A DNA stretch of 64,000 nucleotides. It comes from Prolixibacter sp. NT017 (GTDB taxonomy: Bacteria > Bacteroidota > Bacteroidia > Bacteroidales > Prolixibacteraceae). The DNA lies in the NCBI RefSeq assembly GCF_009617875.1, contig NZ_BLAV01000001.1, positions 1,612,001-1,676,000 on the forward strand, in the 5' to 3' direction. The notes beneath the pieces are model-generated. The model did not search any database. It was not told where the DNA came from and worked only from the letters and a program-made list of their open reading frames with translations. Of this stretch, positions 1 through 8,742 are shown in pieces. Position 1 is the stretch's first letter. Each line of letters begins with the position of its first letter. Position numbers and translations under genes: made by a program.

Positions 1-272
1 AAAATGGACTCGACTTTGGAATCGGTAATCTGCTTTTTCGTTCCGTCATCGAGGTTGATTTCGTATAGGTTGTAAATACCTGATTCGTTACTGCATATCA
101 GTAATTTCGATTCGTCGGAATTGAATTGTCCGCCAAAAATGTTTTTGTTCTTGTAAAACTGGTCAATTGAGTACTGCTTGACCGTGCGTTGAGGTTCTTC
201 CGGTTTCTGTTTACAGGCAAACATAGTTACCGTCAGGAGCAGGATGAAAGCATGAAAGGCTGTCTTTTTCAT
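1..272 (-). CDS. S9-family peptidase, N-terminal fragment (lipoprotein)
   Basis: The gene runs off the left edge, so only about 90 N-terminal residues are visible. They begin with a lipoprotein signal peptide (MKKTAFHAF..., lipobox Cys at residue 20), followed by a Lys/Pro/Glu-rich linker. Next comes IFGGQFNSDESKLL and IYNLYEINLDDG, the blade pattern of the TolB-like propeller found at the N-terminus of dipeptidyl-aminopeptidase/acylaminoacyl-peptidase (S9) proteins. The catalytic alpha/beta-hydrolase domain would lie outside the window, so activity cannot be judged. Family assignment rests on similarity to the usual start of this family (SIDQFYKNKNIFGG). The start is the ATG directly before the signal peptide. 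The 256 bp between this start and the next gene show no clear promoter. Confidence 0.7.
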   Translation of the reverse strand, partial: MKKTAFHAFILLLTVTMFACKQKPEEPQRTVKQYSIDQFYKNKNIFGGQFNSDESKLLICSNESGIYNLYEINLDDGTKKQITDSKVESI

Positions 273-528
273 AAGTTACATTTTAAAATTATAAGTGCAT
301 ATATGGTCTCATTATGAGGCATCCGGAGTTTTATGTGGGATAGCTTTTTTCCGGGGAGCAGCGATAGTGCTGCAACAGTTAGAGAGTTTTCACCAGGTTA
401 AAGTTAGTCTGAACGAAAAACCATAGCCATTTCTGTCTTGTGTTCAGTGCCTTATAAATTTACACTCTTTTCATGAAAATCAAAACAGGGAAGGAATAAT
501 GAACAAATTCCGGAAAGGAGGCTGTTAG

Positions 529-1050
529 CTAATCGGGATAACTAACATACAATAGTCCGTTGGTTTGGAAAACAGGGTGCTTTTGGAGGCCTTTGTATTC
601 CATTACTAATCGTTGGGCTACGCGTTGACTTGCCTTGTTTTTGGGGTGCATATAAGCTCTTATTTCGGCTGCGTTTTTATTCTGAAAAAGGTATTGAAGC
701 AGTCTTCGGGTTGCTTCGGTCGCATAGCCGTGGCCGGTCATTCCGGGAAACAAAGTGTAGTAACACTCATACACACCTTGAGTTTCCAATGGCGATGCTC
801 CGACGGATCCAAGCATCTCGTCTTTGTCTTTTAAAGCAACGGTTAGGGCTAATACCGGTTCGTTGGATAAGTAACTGTTCAGGATGTAATCGAACAATCG
901 GCGGGCACCCTTACGGGTTTTTTGCTCTTTCGTGAACATGAGGTACCGGGTACATGCCCGGTTGGTCATAAAATTGATAAAAGGCTCCTTGTCTTTTGGT
1001 TGCATTTCCCGCAAAAACAGTCGATCGGTATGTAATACCGGAACCGTCAT
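529..1050 (-). CDS. GNAT-family N-acetyltransferase (RimJ/RimL-like)
   Basis: This 173-residue protein has the size and layout of an Acetyltransf_3 domain. The N-terminus LHTDRLFLREM matches the first strand of RimJ/RimL-type acetyltransferases. MTGHGYATEATRRLL is the acetyl-CoA-binding motif A (G-x-G/A pattern), and NKASQRVAQRL is the typical helix before the last strands. It would transfer an acetyl group from acetyl-CoA to an amine; the acceptor cannot be predicted. Its first four bases overlap the end of the upstream ABM-domain gene, so the two are probably co-transcribed and translationally coupled. Confidence 0.85.
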   Translation of the reverse strand: MTVPVLHTDRLFLREMQPKDKEPFINFMTNRACTRYLMFTKEQKTRKGARRLFDYILNSYLSNEPVLALTVALKDKDEMLGSVGASPLETQGVYECYYTLFPGMTGHGYATEATRRLLQYLFQNKNAAEIRAYMHPKNKASQRVAQRLVMEYKGLQKHPVFQTNGLLYVSYPD

Positions 1051-1352
1051 GCTTGTGAAAGCTTGTTTAACATTGTTATTTGTATTGGGTACACAAGTAT
1101 TTTATTTATTTCTTCCATAGCCGAATTGAACTCCGGCGAACTAATATATTTTTCCCAGGTTTTTTGATCTTGCCAGGTTTCCATCAAATAAAACTTTTCA
1201 GGTGCGTATGTATTTTGAAAGAGCTCGAAACGTGGACATTTATACTCATCCCGGGCAATTTCACAAAGTACTTCTAGCAAGCTGCGCAATCGTTCGACCA
1301 GGTTACTGTTCGTTTCAAAAATGACCAGGATGGATACCATTTCTTCTTTCAT
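1047..1352 (-). CDS. Antibiotic biosynthesis monooxygenase (ABM) domain protein
   Basis: This 101-residue protein has the ABM dimeric alpha/beta-barrel pattern: an N-terminal strand (MVSILVIFETN), a helix (LVERLRSLLEVLCEIARDE), the strand CPRFELFQN, and FYLMETWQDQKTWEKYISSPEF, the W/H-rich stretch near the C-terminus. Relatives include quinol monooxygenases such as YgiN and haem-degrading enzymes, but many small ABM proteins have no known substrate. A second Met at residue 5 could be the true start. It overlaps the GNAT gene by 4 bp in an ATGA-type junction. Confidence 0.8.
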   Translation of the reverse strand: MKEEMVSILVIFETNSNLVERLRSLLEVLCEIARDEYKCPRFELFQNTYAPEKFYLMETWQDQKTWEKYISSPEFNSAMEEINKILVYPIQITMLNKLSQA

Positions 1353-1460
1353 GAGATGCAGTTAGGCTTAGGTTATTTACAAGATAAGAATAGTTGGAAG
1401 ATTTATCGGCATTGTGAAGTGTTAATCGGACCTGAGACAAGGGGAAGGTGTGAGGAAAAA

Positions 1461-1494
1461 GAAACTGCAGATTCATCCCGGAATCTGCAGTTTT
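1461..1494 (-). terminator. Rho-independent terminator of the PepSY-like gene
   Basis: A perfect 12-bp inverted repeat (AAACTGCAGATT / AATCTGCAGTTT) with an 8-nt loop lies about 25 bp past the stop of the next gene to the right. On the minus strand it is followed by a T-rich stretch (TTTCTTTTTCC). Confidence 0.75.
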
Positions 1495-1517
1495 GAATGA
1501 AGTATATGTAGCCACAT

Positions 1518-2069
1518 TTAAACATGTGGGAGGAAATTCCCTTTCTCATCGATGAAAAGGGTTTTGTGTTGATCTCCTTTTGACAGTTTGACCACATAAT
1601 GTTTCACATGCTCTCCTCCAACGGTTATCAGTTCCTTATCCTTGGAGATGTTCCAGTCTTTGTACTGGCTTTTCGCAATCGCGTCGTCAATTTTTATCGG
1701 TAGTTCAATATTTTTCAGAACTTCCCGCATTCTTACCAGATTTCCGTCTTTTCCGTAAACTGCGTCGATGCGGCCACCATGGTTGGTTTTAATGTAGACC
1801 TCGTATTGATCCGGTTTCTTGTCTTTCTTGACTAGCTTCGGATTGATGACATTCCATCCATATTTTTTAAATACATAAGGGAATGTATGCCACTGAACGG
1901 GCTGCCCATCTGCTACATCTTTTCTTACAGCTGTTTTCACAACCTGGGGTACCTGACTTTGGTCAATGACCAGTTTCTCCATCGGTACCTGTACTTTCAT
2001 CTCTTGCTGTGCAAAGGCCTGCAGGGTAAAGGCCAGCACAATCATACCTGCTAACATTAACTTTTTCAT
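1518..2069 (-). CDS. Secreted PepSY-like protein
   Basis: This 183-residue protein has a clear Sec signal peptide (MKKLMLAGMIVLAFTLQAFA, cleavage near residue 20) and is likely periplasmic. The mature part has two half-repeats of the pattern 'x-Y-E-V-Y-I-K ... G-x-V/I ... G-N-L' (QYEVYIKTNHGG and HYVVKLSKGDQH...FIDEKGNFLP), typical of PepSY-like (BLIP-like) domains common in Bacteroidota. Such domains are thought to act in inhibition or envelope stress, but no function is established here. It stands alone, with its own terminator downstream and a 364-bp leader region upstream. Confidence 0.7.
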   Translation of the reverse strand: MKKLMLAGMIVLAFTLQAFAQQEMKVQVPMEKLVIDQSQVPQVVKTAVRKDVADGQPVQWHTFPYVFKKYGWNVINPKLVKKDKKPDQYEVYIKTNHGGRIDAVYGKDGNLVRMREVLKNIELPIKIDDAIAKSQYKDWNISKDKELITVGGEHVKHYVVKLSKGDQHKTLFIDEKGNFLPHV

Positions 2070-2433
2070 GACCCTGAAATTTTGAGTTTAACATCTTTAT
2101 CCTTTTAATCACTGATTGTAGTGGGCCTGTCTTTTTGAGACAGGTAGCCGGAGGTTTATTTCTTCGTCATCCGGAAGAGAAAAATACTTCCGGGAACTTT
2201 GTTTCGTTCGCCGTTTTGTAGATTCCAGACATGGTTATCTTCTTTTCGGCTTATCAAACAATGTTTCCTGAAATGGGTTGGCTTAGTGGTCTCATTTTTA
2301 GGATATTTTAGCTGGTGGGGATGTGGTTTAACACTTGTTCAGGGAAAAACGATAAAAAGCAACATTTTGCAACATTTGGTTGTGAAGATGGCGTTGCAAA
2401 CTATTGATTCGTAGATGTTAGTAGAAATAGGAG
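2070..2433. other. Intergenic region with two hairpins, no gene
   Basis: No convincing ORF. Two inverted repeats are visible: CCTGTCT/AGACAGG at 2126-2144 and CCGGAAG/CTTCCGG at 2171-2193. Neither is followed by a T-run in a useful direction. They sit in the leader of the PepSY-like gene and might be mRNA structures. No match to the Bacteroidota -7 box (TAnnTTTG) was found in the right orientation. Confidence 0.4.
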
Positions 2434-4965
2434 TTACAGCGTTAACCTAACGGAGAGCCGGGGAGAGAAAGGAACTGATTCGGTATTAATCTGGAGAGTA
2501 TTGGTGTCGTCTATGGGCACGGTTTCGAACGTGGAGTATTTGACGTTGTAATTGTCGAACAGGTTGAGGATAGAAAAGGCCACTTCACCGCTGATTTTTG
2601 CCGTTGAAAAGCGGTAAGTTGCTGCAACGTCGGTTCGCTGGTAGTCTGGTTCGGTATACGAATTGGGATCGGTCGGGTCGGTGTAAAGCGGGAATCCGCT
2701 ACCATAAACATAGTTGGCTGACAAGTAAAACGGTTTGAGATTGATGATGCCGGCCAGTTTTAACTCATGTCGCTGGTCTTGCGGTGCTCGTTGGTAATCC
2801 GCTGTCAGAAATTTTTCTTCGGCTTTGCCTAATGAATAGGAAAGCCAAACGGAATGCCCATGAAAATCCTTTTTCAGGAACAAATCGAGACCATAACTTC
2901 GTCCTTTTCCATGCACATGGGTTTGAACCCCGGTTTCGGCATCGGTCCGGAATTGTGTTAAGCCGTCGATATCTTTGTAGTATCCTTCCAGACTGGCCAG
3001 GAAATTCTTGCCATGAAACGACCAGCCACTCACGTAATGCGTCGCTTTCAGGACCGGGACATCTGTGCCATCGGAGCCGAACCACAGATATTGGTAATTA
3101 CCGACCGCGTCAATTACGGTGCTCTTGCTGATGAACTGGTTATAAATGCCCCATGCCGCATTGAATTTCACGGATTGACTAACCGGAATACTGGCTGAAA
3201 CCCGCGGCTGTATAAACAACTTTTGCTGGTCAAATGGCAAATCGAACCGGAAACCCGCCTTTAGCTGAACATTTCCCGTAAGGGCAATATGGTCCTGTGC
3301 ATAAAAGTTTAGGCGCTGCAAGTTCGTTTCCTGCGAAGAAAGATTGATTTCGGTTGTGTCGTTGACTAACTTCACCTGGTCGGCAAACAGACCGAAGCCC
3401 GTTTCCAACGTGTTTAGTTTATCGATGGCAAAACGGTTGGCATTCTTTAAAGAAAACTGCGAAACCTGGTTGTCGGTATTGGAATTGGTCCAGCTGGCGA
3501 GTCCTCTTCCCGGACCGAACCGGTTTTGGTAGTCGCTGCGAATTTTGTTATCCAGGTTGGAATATTCGATGGTCAAACTAGAGGTATTTCCTCTGTTCCA
3601 GGTTTTTCCGTAGTAAACGGAGCCGCCTAGCTGTCGATTGTCTTCCTGTGTCGATTTCGAAATATCGAATTGAGTATTGGTTCGGTTGAGCGTGTATTTG
3701 AACTGGTCTTCACCTCCCAGCAAACTGACGTAAAAAAGGTCGCCATTCTCGCCGCGCGTTGAAAAACGAATGTTGGCGTCATGAAACGTGTAGTCCGGAC
3801 GTACATTGACGCTGAGAGAATTTTGTCCCTGCCCACCTCCAGGGCCCGGTCCCTGGCCGCCTGTTGTGGTAGTGGTGGTTCCGGTATATTTTACATCATC
3901 GGGATTGTAGAGATTGTAATAGGTCTGCCGAAAGGCCAATAAAATGAATGATTTTTTTGAAAGAGGAACTTCCAGCATGCCGTTGGCTGTAACATTATTC
4001 AGCGCCAGATTGAGCCCCGGCTTGTAAGTTGAACCGTTTTTCCCGGCAATGTTGACGATGCCACCGACCCGTTCACCATAACGTGCATCATAACCACCCT
4101 TCATCACCTGAATATCTTTTACTACCAGCGGGTTCACAGCGCTGATGTTGTCGTTGAAGTTTTTCAATCCCCACAACGTGAATCCATCGAAAAGTACCTG
4201 ACTGTGCCCTTCGTAACTTCCCCAGATAATCAATCCGTTGGATTGTTCTCCGGCAGCCAGAACACCCGGTTGCAGACGAAGAAGATTGAAAACTGAGTTG
4301 TCATCATTTCCCGGAAGGAATTGCACAATCTGGTGATTCAAACGCATTACTCCGGGCGCATTGCCAATTTGCGTGGCTTTCTCGATGACTTTGTTTTCTA
4401 CAACAATCTCTTTAAGGCCGATACTGGAAGGCGTGAGAACAAACCGGTAGTTATTTCCGGGGGCACAAACGGTGTCGAGTATGTAGTGGCCCAGATGAGA
4501 AACCCGCAAGTGAAAAATACTGTCGGTAGAAGAGAGGTAATGAAAACTGCCTTTCAAATCGGTCGCCAGGCCATGGTCGTTTATCAGGACGTTGGAGTAG
4601 GCGAGCGGCTCGTGTGTGATGGCTTCCAGCACTTGTCCCGAAAGGGAGAAAGTCTTCGGTGCTTCCGGCTTTTTTTCTTCCGGAAGGATAATAAAAACAG
4701 TCCCCCTCTTTCGCCAGGTTAGAGGAAGACCTTTTAGTAGTGCTGCAATAGTTTCTTCGGGTGTATTGTACGAGCCGGAAACGGATACATGATATTGTGA
4801 TAAAGCGTTGTCGTTGAATGAAAAGTGGAGGTTGTATTTGTCACGTAATCCTATAAGAACCTGGTTCAATGCCATATTTTGTGCACTGATTTCGTATTTC
4901 TGAGCGGAGGCAGTAGTTCCAAAAGCAAGAAGAATGAAAATGACGACAACGATTTTTCGCTTCAC
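2434..4965 (-). CDS. TonB-dependent receptor with STN signalling domain
   Basis: This 843-residue outer-membrane transporter has a signal peptide (1-21), then a secretin/TonB short N-terminal (STN) domain (about 25-95). A carboxypeptidase-D regulatory-like beta-sandwich (about 107-190) and a TonB plug follow, with the plug holding IVQFLPGNDDNSVFNLL and VMKGGYDARYGERVGGIVNI. The barrel ends in Leu-Thr-Leu. The STN domain is used to signal to a FecR-type anti-sigma factor, and the gene lies 3 bp after such a gene, so the cargo likely controls its own uptake. The cargo is not identifiable; siderophores or oligosaccharides are both possible. An extracellular loop near residue 365 holds a low-complexity Thr/Gly/Gln run. 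Confidence 0.9.
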   Translation of the reverse strand: MKRKIVVVIFILLAFGTTASAQKYEISAQNMALNQVLIGLRDKYNLHFSFNDNALSQYHVSVSGSYNTPEETIAALLKGLPLTWRKRGTVFIILPEEKKPEAPKTFSLSGQVLEAITHEPLAYSNVLINDHGLATDLKGSFHYLSSTDSIFHLRVSHLGHYILDTVCAPGNNYRFVLTPSSIGLKEIVVENKVIEKATQIGNAPGVMRLNHQIVQFLPGNDDNSVFNLLRLQPGVLAAGEQSNGLIIWGSYEGHSQVLFDGFTLWGLKNFNDNISAVNPLVVKDIQVMKGGYDARYGERVGGIVNIAGKNGSTYKPGLNLALNNVTANGMLEVPLSKKSFILLAFRQTYYNLYNPDDVKYTGTTTTTTGGQGPGPGGGQGQNSLSVNVRPDYTFHDANIRFSTRGENGDLFYVSLLGGEDQFKYTLNRTNTQFDISKSTQEDNRQLGGSVYYGKTWNRGNTSSLTIEYSNLDNKIRSDYQNRFGPGRGLASWTNSNTDNQVSQFSLKNANRFAIDKLNTLETGFGLFADQVKLVNDTTEINLSSQETNLQRLNFYAQDHIALTGNVQLKAGFRFDLPFDQQKLFIQPRVSASIPVSQSVKFNAAWGIYNQFISKSTVIDAVGNYQYLWFGSDGTDVPVLKATHYVSGWSFHGKNFLASLEGYYKDIDGLTQFRTDAETGVQTHVHGKGRSYGLDLFLKKDFHGHSVWLSYSLGKAEEKFLTADYQRAPQDQRHELKLAGIINLKPFYLSANYVYGSGFPLYTDPTDPNSYTEPDYQRTDVAATYRFSTAKISGEVAFSILNLFDNYNVKYSTFETVPIDDTNTLQINTESVPFSPRLSVRLTL

Positions 4966-4968
4966 GGT

Positions 4969-5838
4969 TTAGTGGCTTTGTTCGATCTGGTATACGTTTT
5001 TTGACTGTTTTACAAAGGTAAGCCCAAATGGCTCACAAACGTACTGCAGTACTTCAATAACCGGCATATTTCGTGTGAAATTTCCGCTATAGGTGTAATT
5101 CAGGTTATTTCTTACCTTGATTTGAACATTGTACTGCCGTTCAATCTCTTGGAATACCAGTTTAATGGGCGTCCCGGTAAAGATGAACATGTCGTGCATC
5201 CAGGCATTCGATTGTTTCACATCGTAGTGCTGCACAACTTTCAGGTTTCCGTCCTTTTCAAGGTATGCATGCTGGTCCGGTTGAAGGATAATATTCTCGT
5301 GGGTAACGATGGACTCTACGCGAACTTTTCCGGTGAAGCAGGTCACTTTGTAATCATCGCCGCGGGCATAAATGTTGAAACTGGTTCCCAAAACCGTCAC
5401 TTCACCGTATTTCGAAACGACATCGAACCGGCTTCCTTTTTGTACTTTAAAGAAACCTTCACCGTCGAGTTTGACAGTGCGGGCGATTTTCCACCAGTAA
5501 GGATGGTAGGTGATGGATGAACCGGCATTCAGATTGACCGTTGAACTGTCGGGAAGAAGTGCCAGTAGATGTTGGCCTGCCGGAGCATTGACCGTTTGGC
5601 TATAGAACCGGAGAAATGCAGTGGTGGCCAGTAAGACGATGATTACAGCGGCAGCAGCCAGCCTGTAAGGATTCAGCCTTCTGACTTTCTTTTCCGGTTC
5701 CTTTCCGGCATTCATTTCCTTCGAAAACGCTTCCCACACATCCTCTTTCGAGCGCGAATACGGATACTCGATTTTGGGATACTGGTCCGGCGAATCTTCG
5801 TGGAACTGGTTGTCGTTATATGGTAAATTCTTCTTCAT
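4969..5838 (-). CDS. FecR-family anti-sigma factor
   Basis: This 289-residue protein has a cytoplasmic N-terminus with the sigma-binding helix pattern SKEDVWEAF, one membrane segment (about 57-76, LAAAAVIIVLLATTAFL), and a periplasmic FecR domain (about 85-185) with SSITYHPYWW and VTVLGTSFNIYARGDDYKVT. A C-terminal STN-like DUF4974 domain follows (about 215-285, LVFQEIERQYNVQIKV ... YTGNFT-type motif). It holds the neighbouring sigma factor inactive until the STN domain of the TonB receptor signals. Its ATG follows the sigma-factor stop with no gap. Confidence 0.93.
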   Translation of the reverse strand: MKKNLPYNDNQFHEDSPDQYPKIEYPYSRSKEDVWEAFSKEMNAGKEPEKKVRRLNPYRLAAAAVIIVLLATTAFLRFYSQTVNAPAGQHLLALLPDSSTVNLNAGSSITYHPYWWKIARTVKLDGEGFFKVQKGSRFDVVSKYGEVTVLGTSFNIYARGDDYKVTCFTGKVRVESIVTHENIILQPDQHAYLEKDGNLKVVQHYDVKQSNAWMHDMFIFTGTPIKLVFQEIERQYNVQIKVRNNLNYTYSGNFTRNMPVIEVLQYVCEPFGLTFVKQSKNVYQIEQSH

Positions 5839-6330
5839 TTAATTCTCCATCGTCTTTTTCAGGAATGCCAGGGCATTCTTCATTCTTTTCTCAACTGCTT
5901 TGACACTTAAGCCGAGGCTAGCGGCTATTTCGTGGTATTTTAATTCATCCATCCGGCTCATTAGAAAAACGGTTCGTTGTTTTTCCGGCATTCGCCGAAG
6001 TGCGGTTTCATAACGTTTCTCCAGTTCTTTGTACTGGAGTTGAGCTTCCGGACTTTCTTCCTGGTTACGGGAATTATGATGTTGTTTGATGGAAAAATTG
6101 ACTGCCAGTTTGTGCCGGCGGTACGAGCTGACAAACAAGTCGCTGGCCATTTTATACAACAGACCTTTGATATTGTCTGGCTTTACCAGGTATTTCTTCT
6201 CCCATAACCGCATGAACGTATCCTGTGCAATATCGGTGGCTAATTCCGGGTCGCCCGAACGATAGTACACATAATTGCGAATAGCATCAAAATGAGCGTC
6301 GAATAATTCTTTAAATTCTTCTTGCGTCAA
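5839..6330 (-). CDS. ECF RNA polymerase sigma-70 factor
   Basis: This 163-residue extracytoplasmic-function sigma factor has region 2 (about 8-75: FDAIRNYVYYRSGD, DIAQDTFMRLWEK) and region 4 (about 105-158: LRRMPEKQRTVFLMSRMDEL, YHEIAASLGLSVKAVEKRM), the latter being a helix-turn-helix. It belongs to the Bacteroidota FecI-like group (sigma-70 family expansion). It is the first gene of a sigma / FecR / TonB-receptor operon, the standard cell-surface signalling order. The stop codon touches the next start codon, which points to coupled translation. Confidence 0.94.
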   Translation of the reverse strand: MTQEEFKELFDAHFDAIRNYVYYRSGDPELATDIAQDTFMRLWEKKYLVKPDNIKGLLYKMASDLFVSSYRRHKLAVNFSIKQHHNSRNQEESPEAQLQYKELEKRYETALRRMPEKQRTVFLMSRMDELKYHEIAASLGLSVKAVEKRMKNALAFLKKTMEN

Positions 6331-6392
6331 AGGAACCTTATTTAGTATAAGCGAATTTACAAAACGCTTTTCAATTGTTGCTCTTTAAAGCC

Positions 6393-6410
6393 CCCGGCAT
6401 TGCTGCCGGG
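6393..6410 (-). terminator. Possible weak terminator hairpin
   Basis: CCCGGCA-TTGC-TGCCGGG forms a perfect 7-bp GC-rich hairpin about 70 bp after the stop of the unknown lipoprotein gene. Only a weak U-tract (CTTTAAAG) follows on the minus strand. Confidence 0.35.
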
Positions 6411-6479
6411 AGCATGAAAAATGAACTCTGCTGTCCGCCTGAACTCCAAAATGGCGGTTTTTTTAGTACGATAAACTTG

Positions 6480-7421
6480 TTAGCTAAGCTTTTGTGACAG
6501 GCAGAATTCCCGGATGGTCATATCGGTAGTTCCATCGCTGGTGGTTACCGTTACAACATTGTCACAGGTGCCATCACCGTAATCAACTACCGCGAAAACT
6601 TCACCGTTTTGCGAGTAGGTAATTTCCCCCTCGGTGATGAAACGACATTCACCTGTTTTAACCAGCGGACTGGTAATGACGTAGCTGTACTCGTTTCCAT
6701 CCGAATCAATCACCTGAACTGAACCTGTTATTTCAATCACATCATCCGTCGGATCGAGTTCGGTATCCAGACCGGCTACCCAGGTCCGGGTTTTGTCAGA
6801 TATACGCTGAATCGTGGTTCCGTCAGGCATGGTGAAGGTCAGGTCGCTGGTGCAACTGAAGACTTGCTCAGTCGTCCCATCGCCAGTGTAAACACGGGTG
6901 ATTGTTCCGTCAATACCGATGGAATCGACACTGAAATCTTCGAACGTAACGGTTCTGGTGGCGCCATCGGTAAACATTGGGGCCGAAATGGTAATGGTAA
7001 TGATTCCGCTTAGTACGCGACCGTTTGCCAGGACTGTGCTATCGCCGTAATCGACAATGATTGTTTTTGGGAAAGCCGAATCTCCCATGGCGATATTTAC
7101 TCCCGGGCAAATACCGTTGCGATACCGTTTGTGGAAATTATAATAGTATCCAAAGCCATAGCCCTCTGTCAGATCTGCACTTTTGAGCGTGCTGGAGTAG
7201 TCGTTTATTGCAGACTCAGCCGTTGAAATAAAATCAACTTCATAATTTACTTCTTCCGAAACGGCTTCTATGGTACTTTCATCGCTGATGATGGTGGAAA
7301 CTGATTTGGTCAGTTGGGCATCAGTGATTTCCGGTGTGGATTCGAGGTCAGCCGATTTTTCGGTACAACCAAAAAATGCGATACCGGCCAGTGCGACAAG
7401 TGCGAATGCAAGATTTCTCAT
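6480..7421 (-). CDS. Lipoprotein of unknown function
   Basis: This 313-residue protein begins with a lipoprotein signal (LVALAGIAFFGC, Cys at residue 19). After an acidic, Ser/Thr-rich linker (about 20-85) it has a beta-rich region with two related blocks: CPGVNIAMGDSAFPKTIIVDYGDST near residue 105-130 is echoed by VVDYGDGTCDNVVTV near residue 280-296. A DYGD turn plus paired cysteines recurs. I do not recognise a named family. It is surface- or periplasm-anchored and stands alone between the signalling operon and the kinase pair; no role can be inferred from its neighbours. Confidence 0.7.
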   Translation of the reverse strand: MRNLAFALVALAGIAFFGCTEKSADLESTPEITDAQLTKSVSTIISDESTIEAVSEEVNYEVDFISTAESAINDYSSTLKSADLTEGYGFGYYYNFHKRYRNGICPGVNIAMGDSAFPKTIIVDYGDSTVLANGRVLSGIITITISAPMFTDGATRTVTFEDFSVDSIGIDGTITRVYTGDGTTEQVFSCTSDLTFTMPDGTTIQRISDKTRTWVAGLDTELDPTDDVIEITGSVQVIDSDGNEYSYVITSPLVKTGECRFITEGEITYSQNGEVFAVVDYGDGTCDNVVTVTTSDGTTDMTIREFCLSQKLS

Positions 7422-7551
7422 GTCATTGATGTTTTGGTTAATTATTGATTTTTAACCTTACACCGAATGAGGCATGAGTTACCCTACCTTGTTTCGAAAA
7501 AAATATTAAGGAATAATGAGAAGCGACTCCGTTTTGATGGATGATATTGCC

Positions 7552-8742
7552 TTAGACATTTACCCGGGCCGATTCAGGATGAAAGATAAGTCTGGCAAAA
7601 GCACCATGCGATTCGTTATTCCCAATTTGCAATTGCCCGTTGTGCGATTCCATGATTAACTCTGTTAAATGTAGTCCCAGTCCAAAATTGGCATCGTGAC
7701 GTTGGTAAGCGGAAAACGGTTTGAATGGATGCTCAATGATTTTTTCCGGGAACCCGGCACCTTCATCATTAATGGTGACTTGTAGCACCTGATTCTTTTT
7801 ACAGATGTCGATGGAGATGGTTCCGTTGGCCGGTGAATGCGAAATGGCATTTTCCAACAGGTTAATCAGCGCCTTGGTGATGTATTTTCTGTCGATGGTC
7901 AATACAGTCTCCAATTCTGGTTTATGGTGTAGAATTACCTTTAGGTTATGACATCTGATTTTATCAGACAATTCGGCCAAAGCCAGTTCAACGATTTCAT
8001 CTAAATCTGTTTCTTCCCGGTTCAACGCCAGTTTGCCTCGTGACCGAAGATTTGAGACATCCAAAGCCATGAAAGAGAATCGTTCGAGCCGTTGTACCGA
8101 TAAGTCCAGTATCTCTACCAGTTCCTTCGACTCACCAACCATTTGAATGCTCTTGAGCAATGACAGTGAGCCCAGAACGCCGTTGAGTGGCGTCCTGATT
8201 TCATGGCTGAGTAGCTGAATAAACTCCGATTTGGCTTTGTCCAACAGGTGCAGCTCTTCGTTGGCTTTCAGCAGTTGCTGATTGAGGCTTTCCAGCTCTT
8301 CGGTCCGGTTTTTCACTTCATCTTCCAGCCAGTGATTTACCTCTTTTAGCTTTTTGCGGCTTAGGCTTAATTCCACTTGTGTTTCAACGCGGGCAAGCAG
8401 TTCATCGAAGGCAAATGGCTTGCTGATATAATCGACTCCGCCACTTTGAAACCCTTTTTTTATACTCTCCATGTCGGTTTTTGCCGTTAGAAATATCACC
8501 GGCGTCTCAGCGTTGTTATCTGACTCTCTAATCTGCTGACAAACGGAAAAGCCATCCATGTCCGGCATCATCACATCCAGCAATATCAGGTCGAAAACTT
8601 CCAGCGAGCACCATTCCAGCGCTTCTTCTCCATTCATGGCGTATTCGGGTTGATAGCCCTGTTCCGTCAACAGCTTGGCTAAAATCTGGATGTTACGTGG
8701 ATTGTCGTCGACGATTAATATTCTTGCGTGATGGTTATTCAT
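7552..8742 (-). CDS. Receiver-histidine kinase hybrid (REC-HisKA-HATPase)
   Basis: This 396-residue soluble protein has an N-terminal receiver domain (about 7-122) with the acidic pair D12/D13, phospho-acceptor D56 in LILLDVMMPDMDG and Lys108. A coiled coil (about 125-172) leads to HisKA with the phospho-accepting His180 in LLSHEIRTPLNG and an HATPase domain (NLLENAISHSPANG, NDEGAGFPEKI). There is no membrane segment and no DNA-binding output. The layout fits a response-regulator-controlled kinase that takes phosphate from, or works with, the large kinase encoded just upstream. The two genes overlap by 4 bp, so they are co-translated. Confidence 0.9.
   Translation of the reverse strand: MNNHHARILIVDDNPRNIQILAKLLTEQGYQPEYAMNGEEALEWCSLEVFDLILLDVMMPDMDGFSVCQQIRESDNNAETPVIFLTAKTDMESIKKGFQSGGVDYISKPFAFDELLARVETQVELSLSRKKLKEVNHWLEDEVKNRTEELESLNQQLLKANEELHLLDKAKSEFIQLLSHEIRTPLNGVLGSLSLLKSIQMVGESKELVEILDLSVQRLERFSFMALDVSNLRSRGKLALNREETDLDEIVELALAELSDKIRCHNLKVILHHKPELETVLTIDRKYITKALINLLENAISHSPANGTISIDICKKNQVLQVTINDEGAGFPEKIIEHPFKPFSAYQRHDANFGLGLHLTELIMESHNGQLQIGNNESHGAFARLIFHPESARVNV

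Noticed and set aside
6437-6477. CCGCC/GGCGG hairpin followed by seven T on the plus strand
   Set aside because: No plus-strand gene ends here; stem is only 5 bp with a 13-nt loop.
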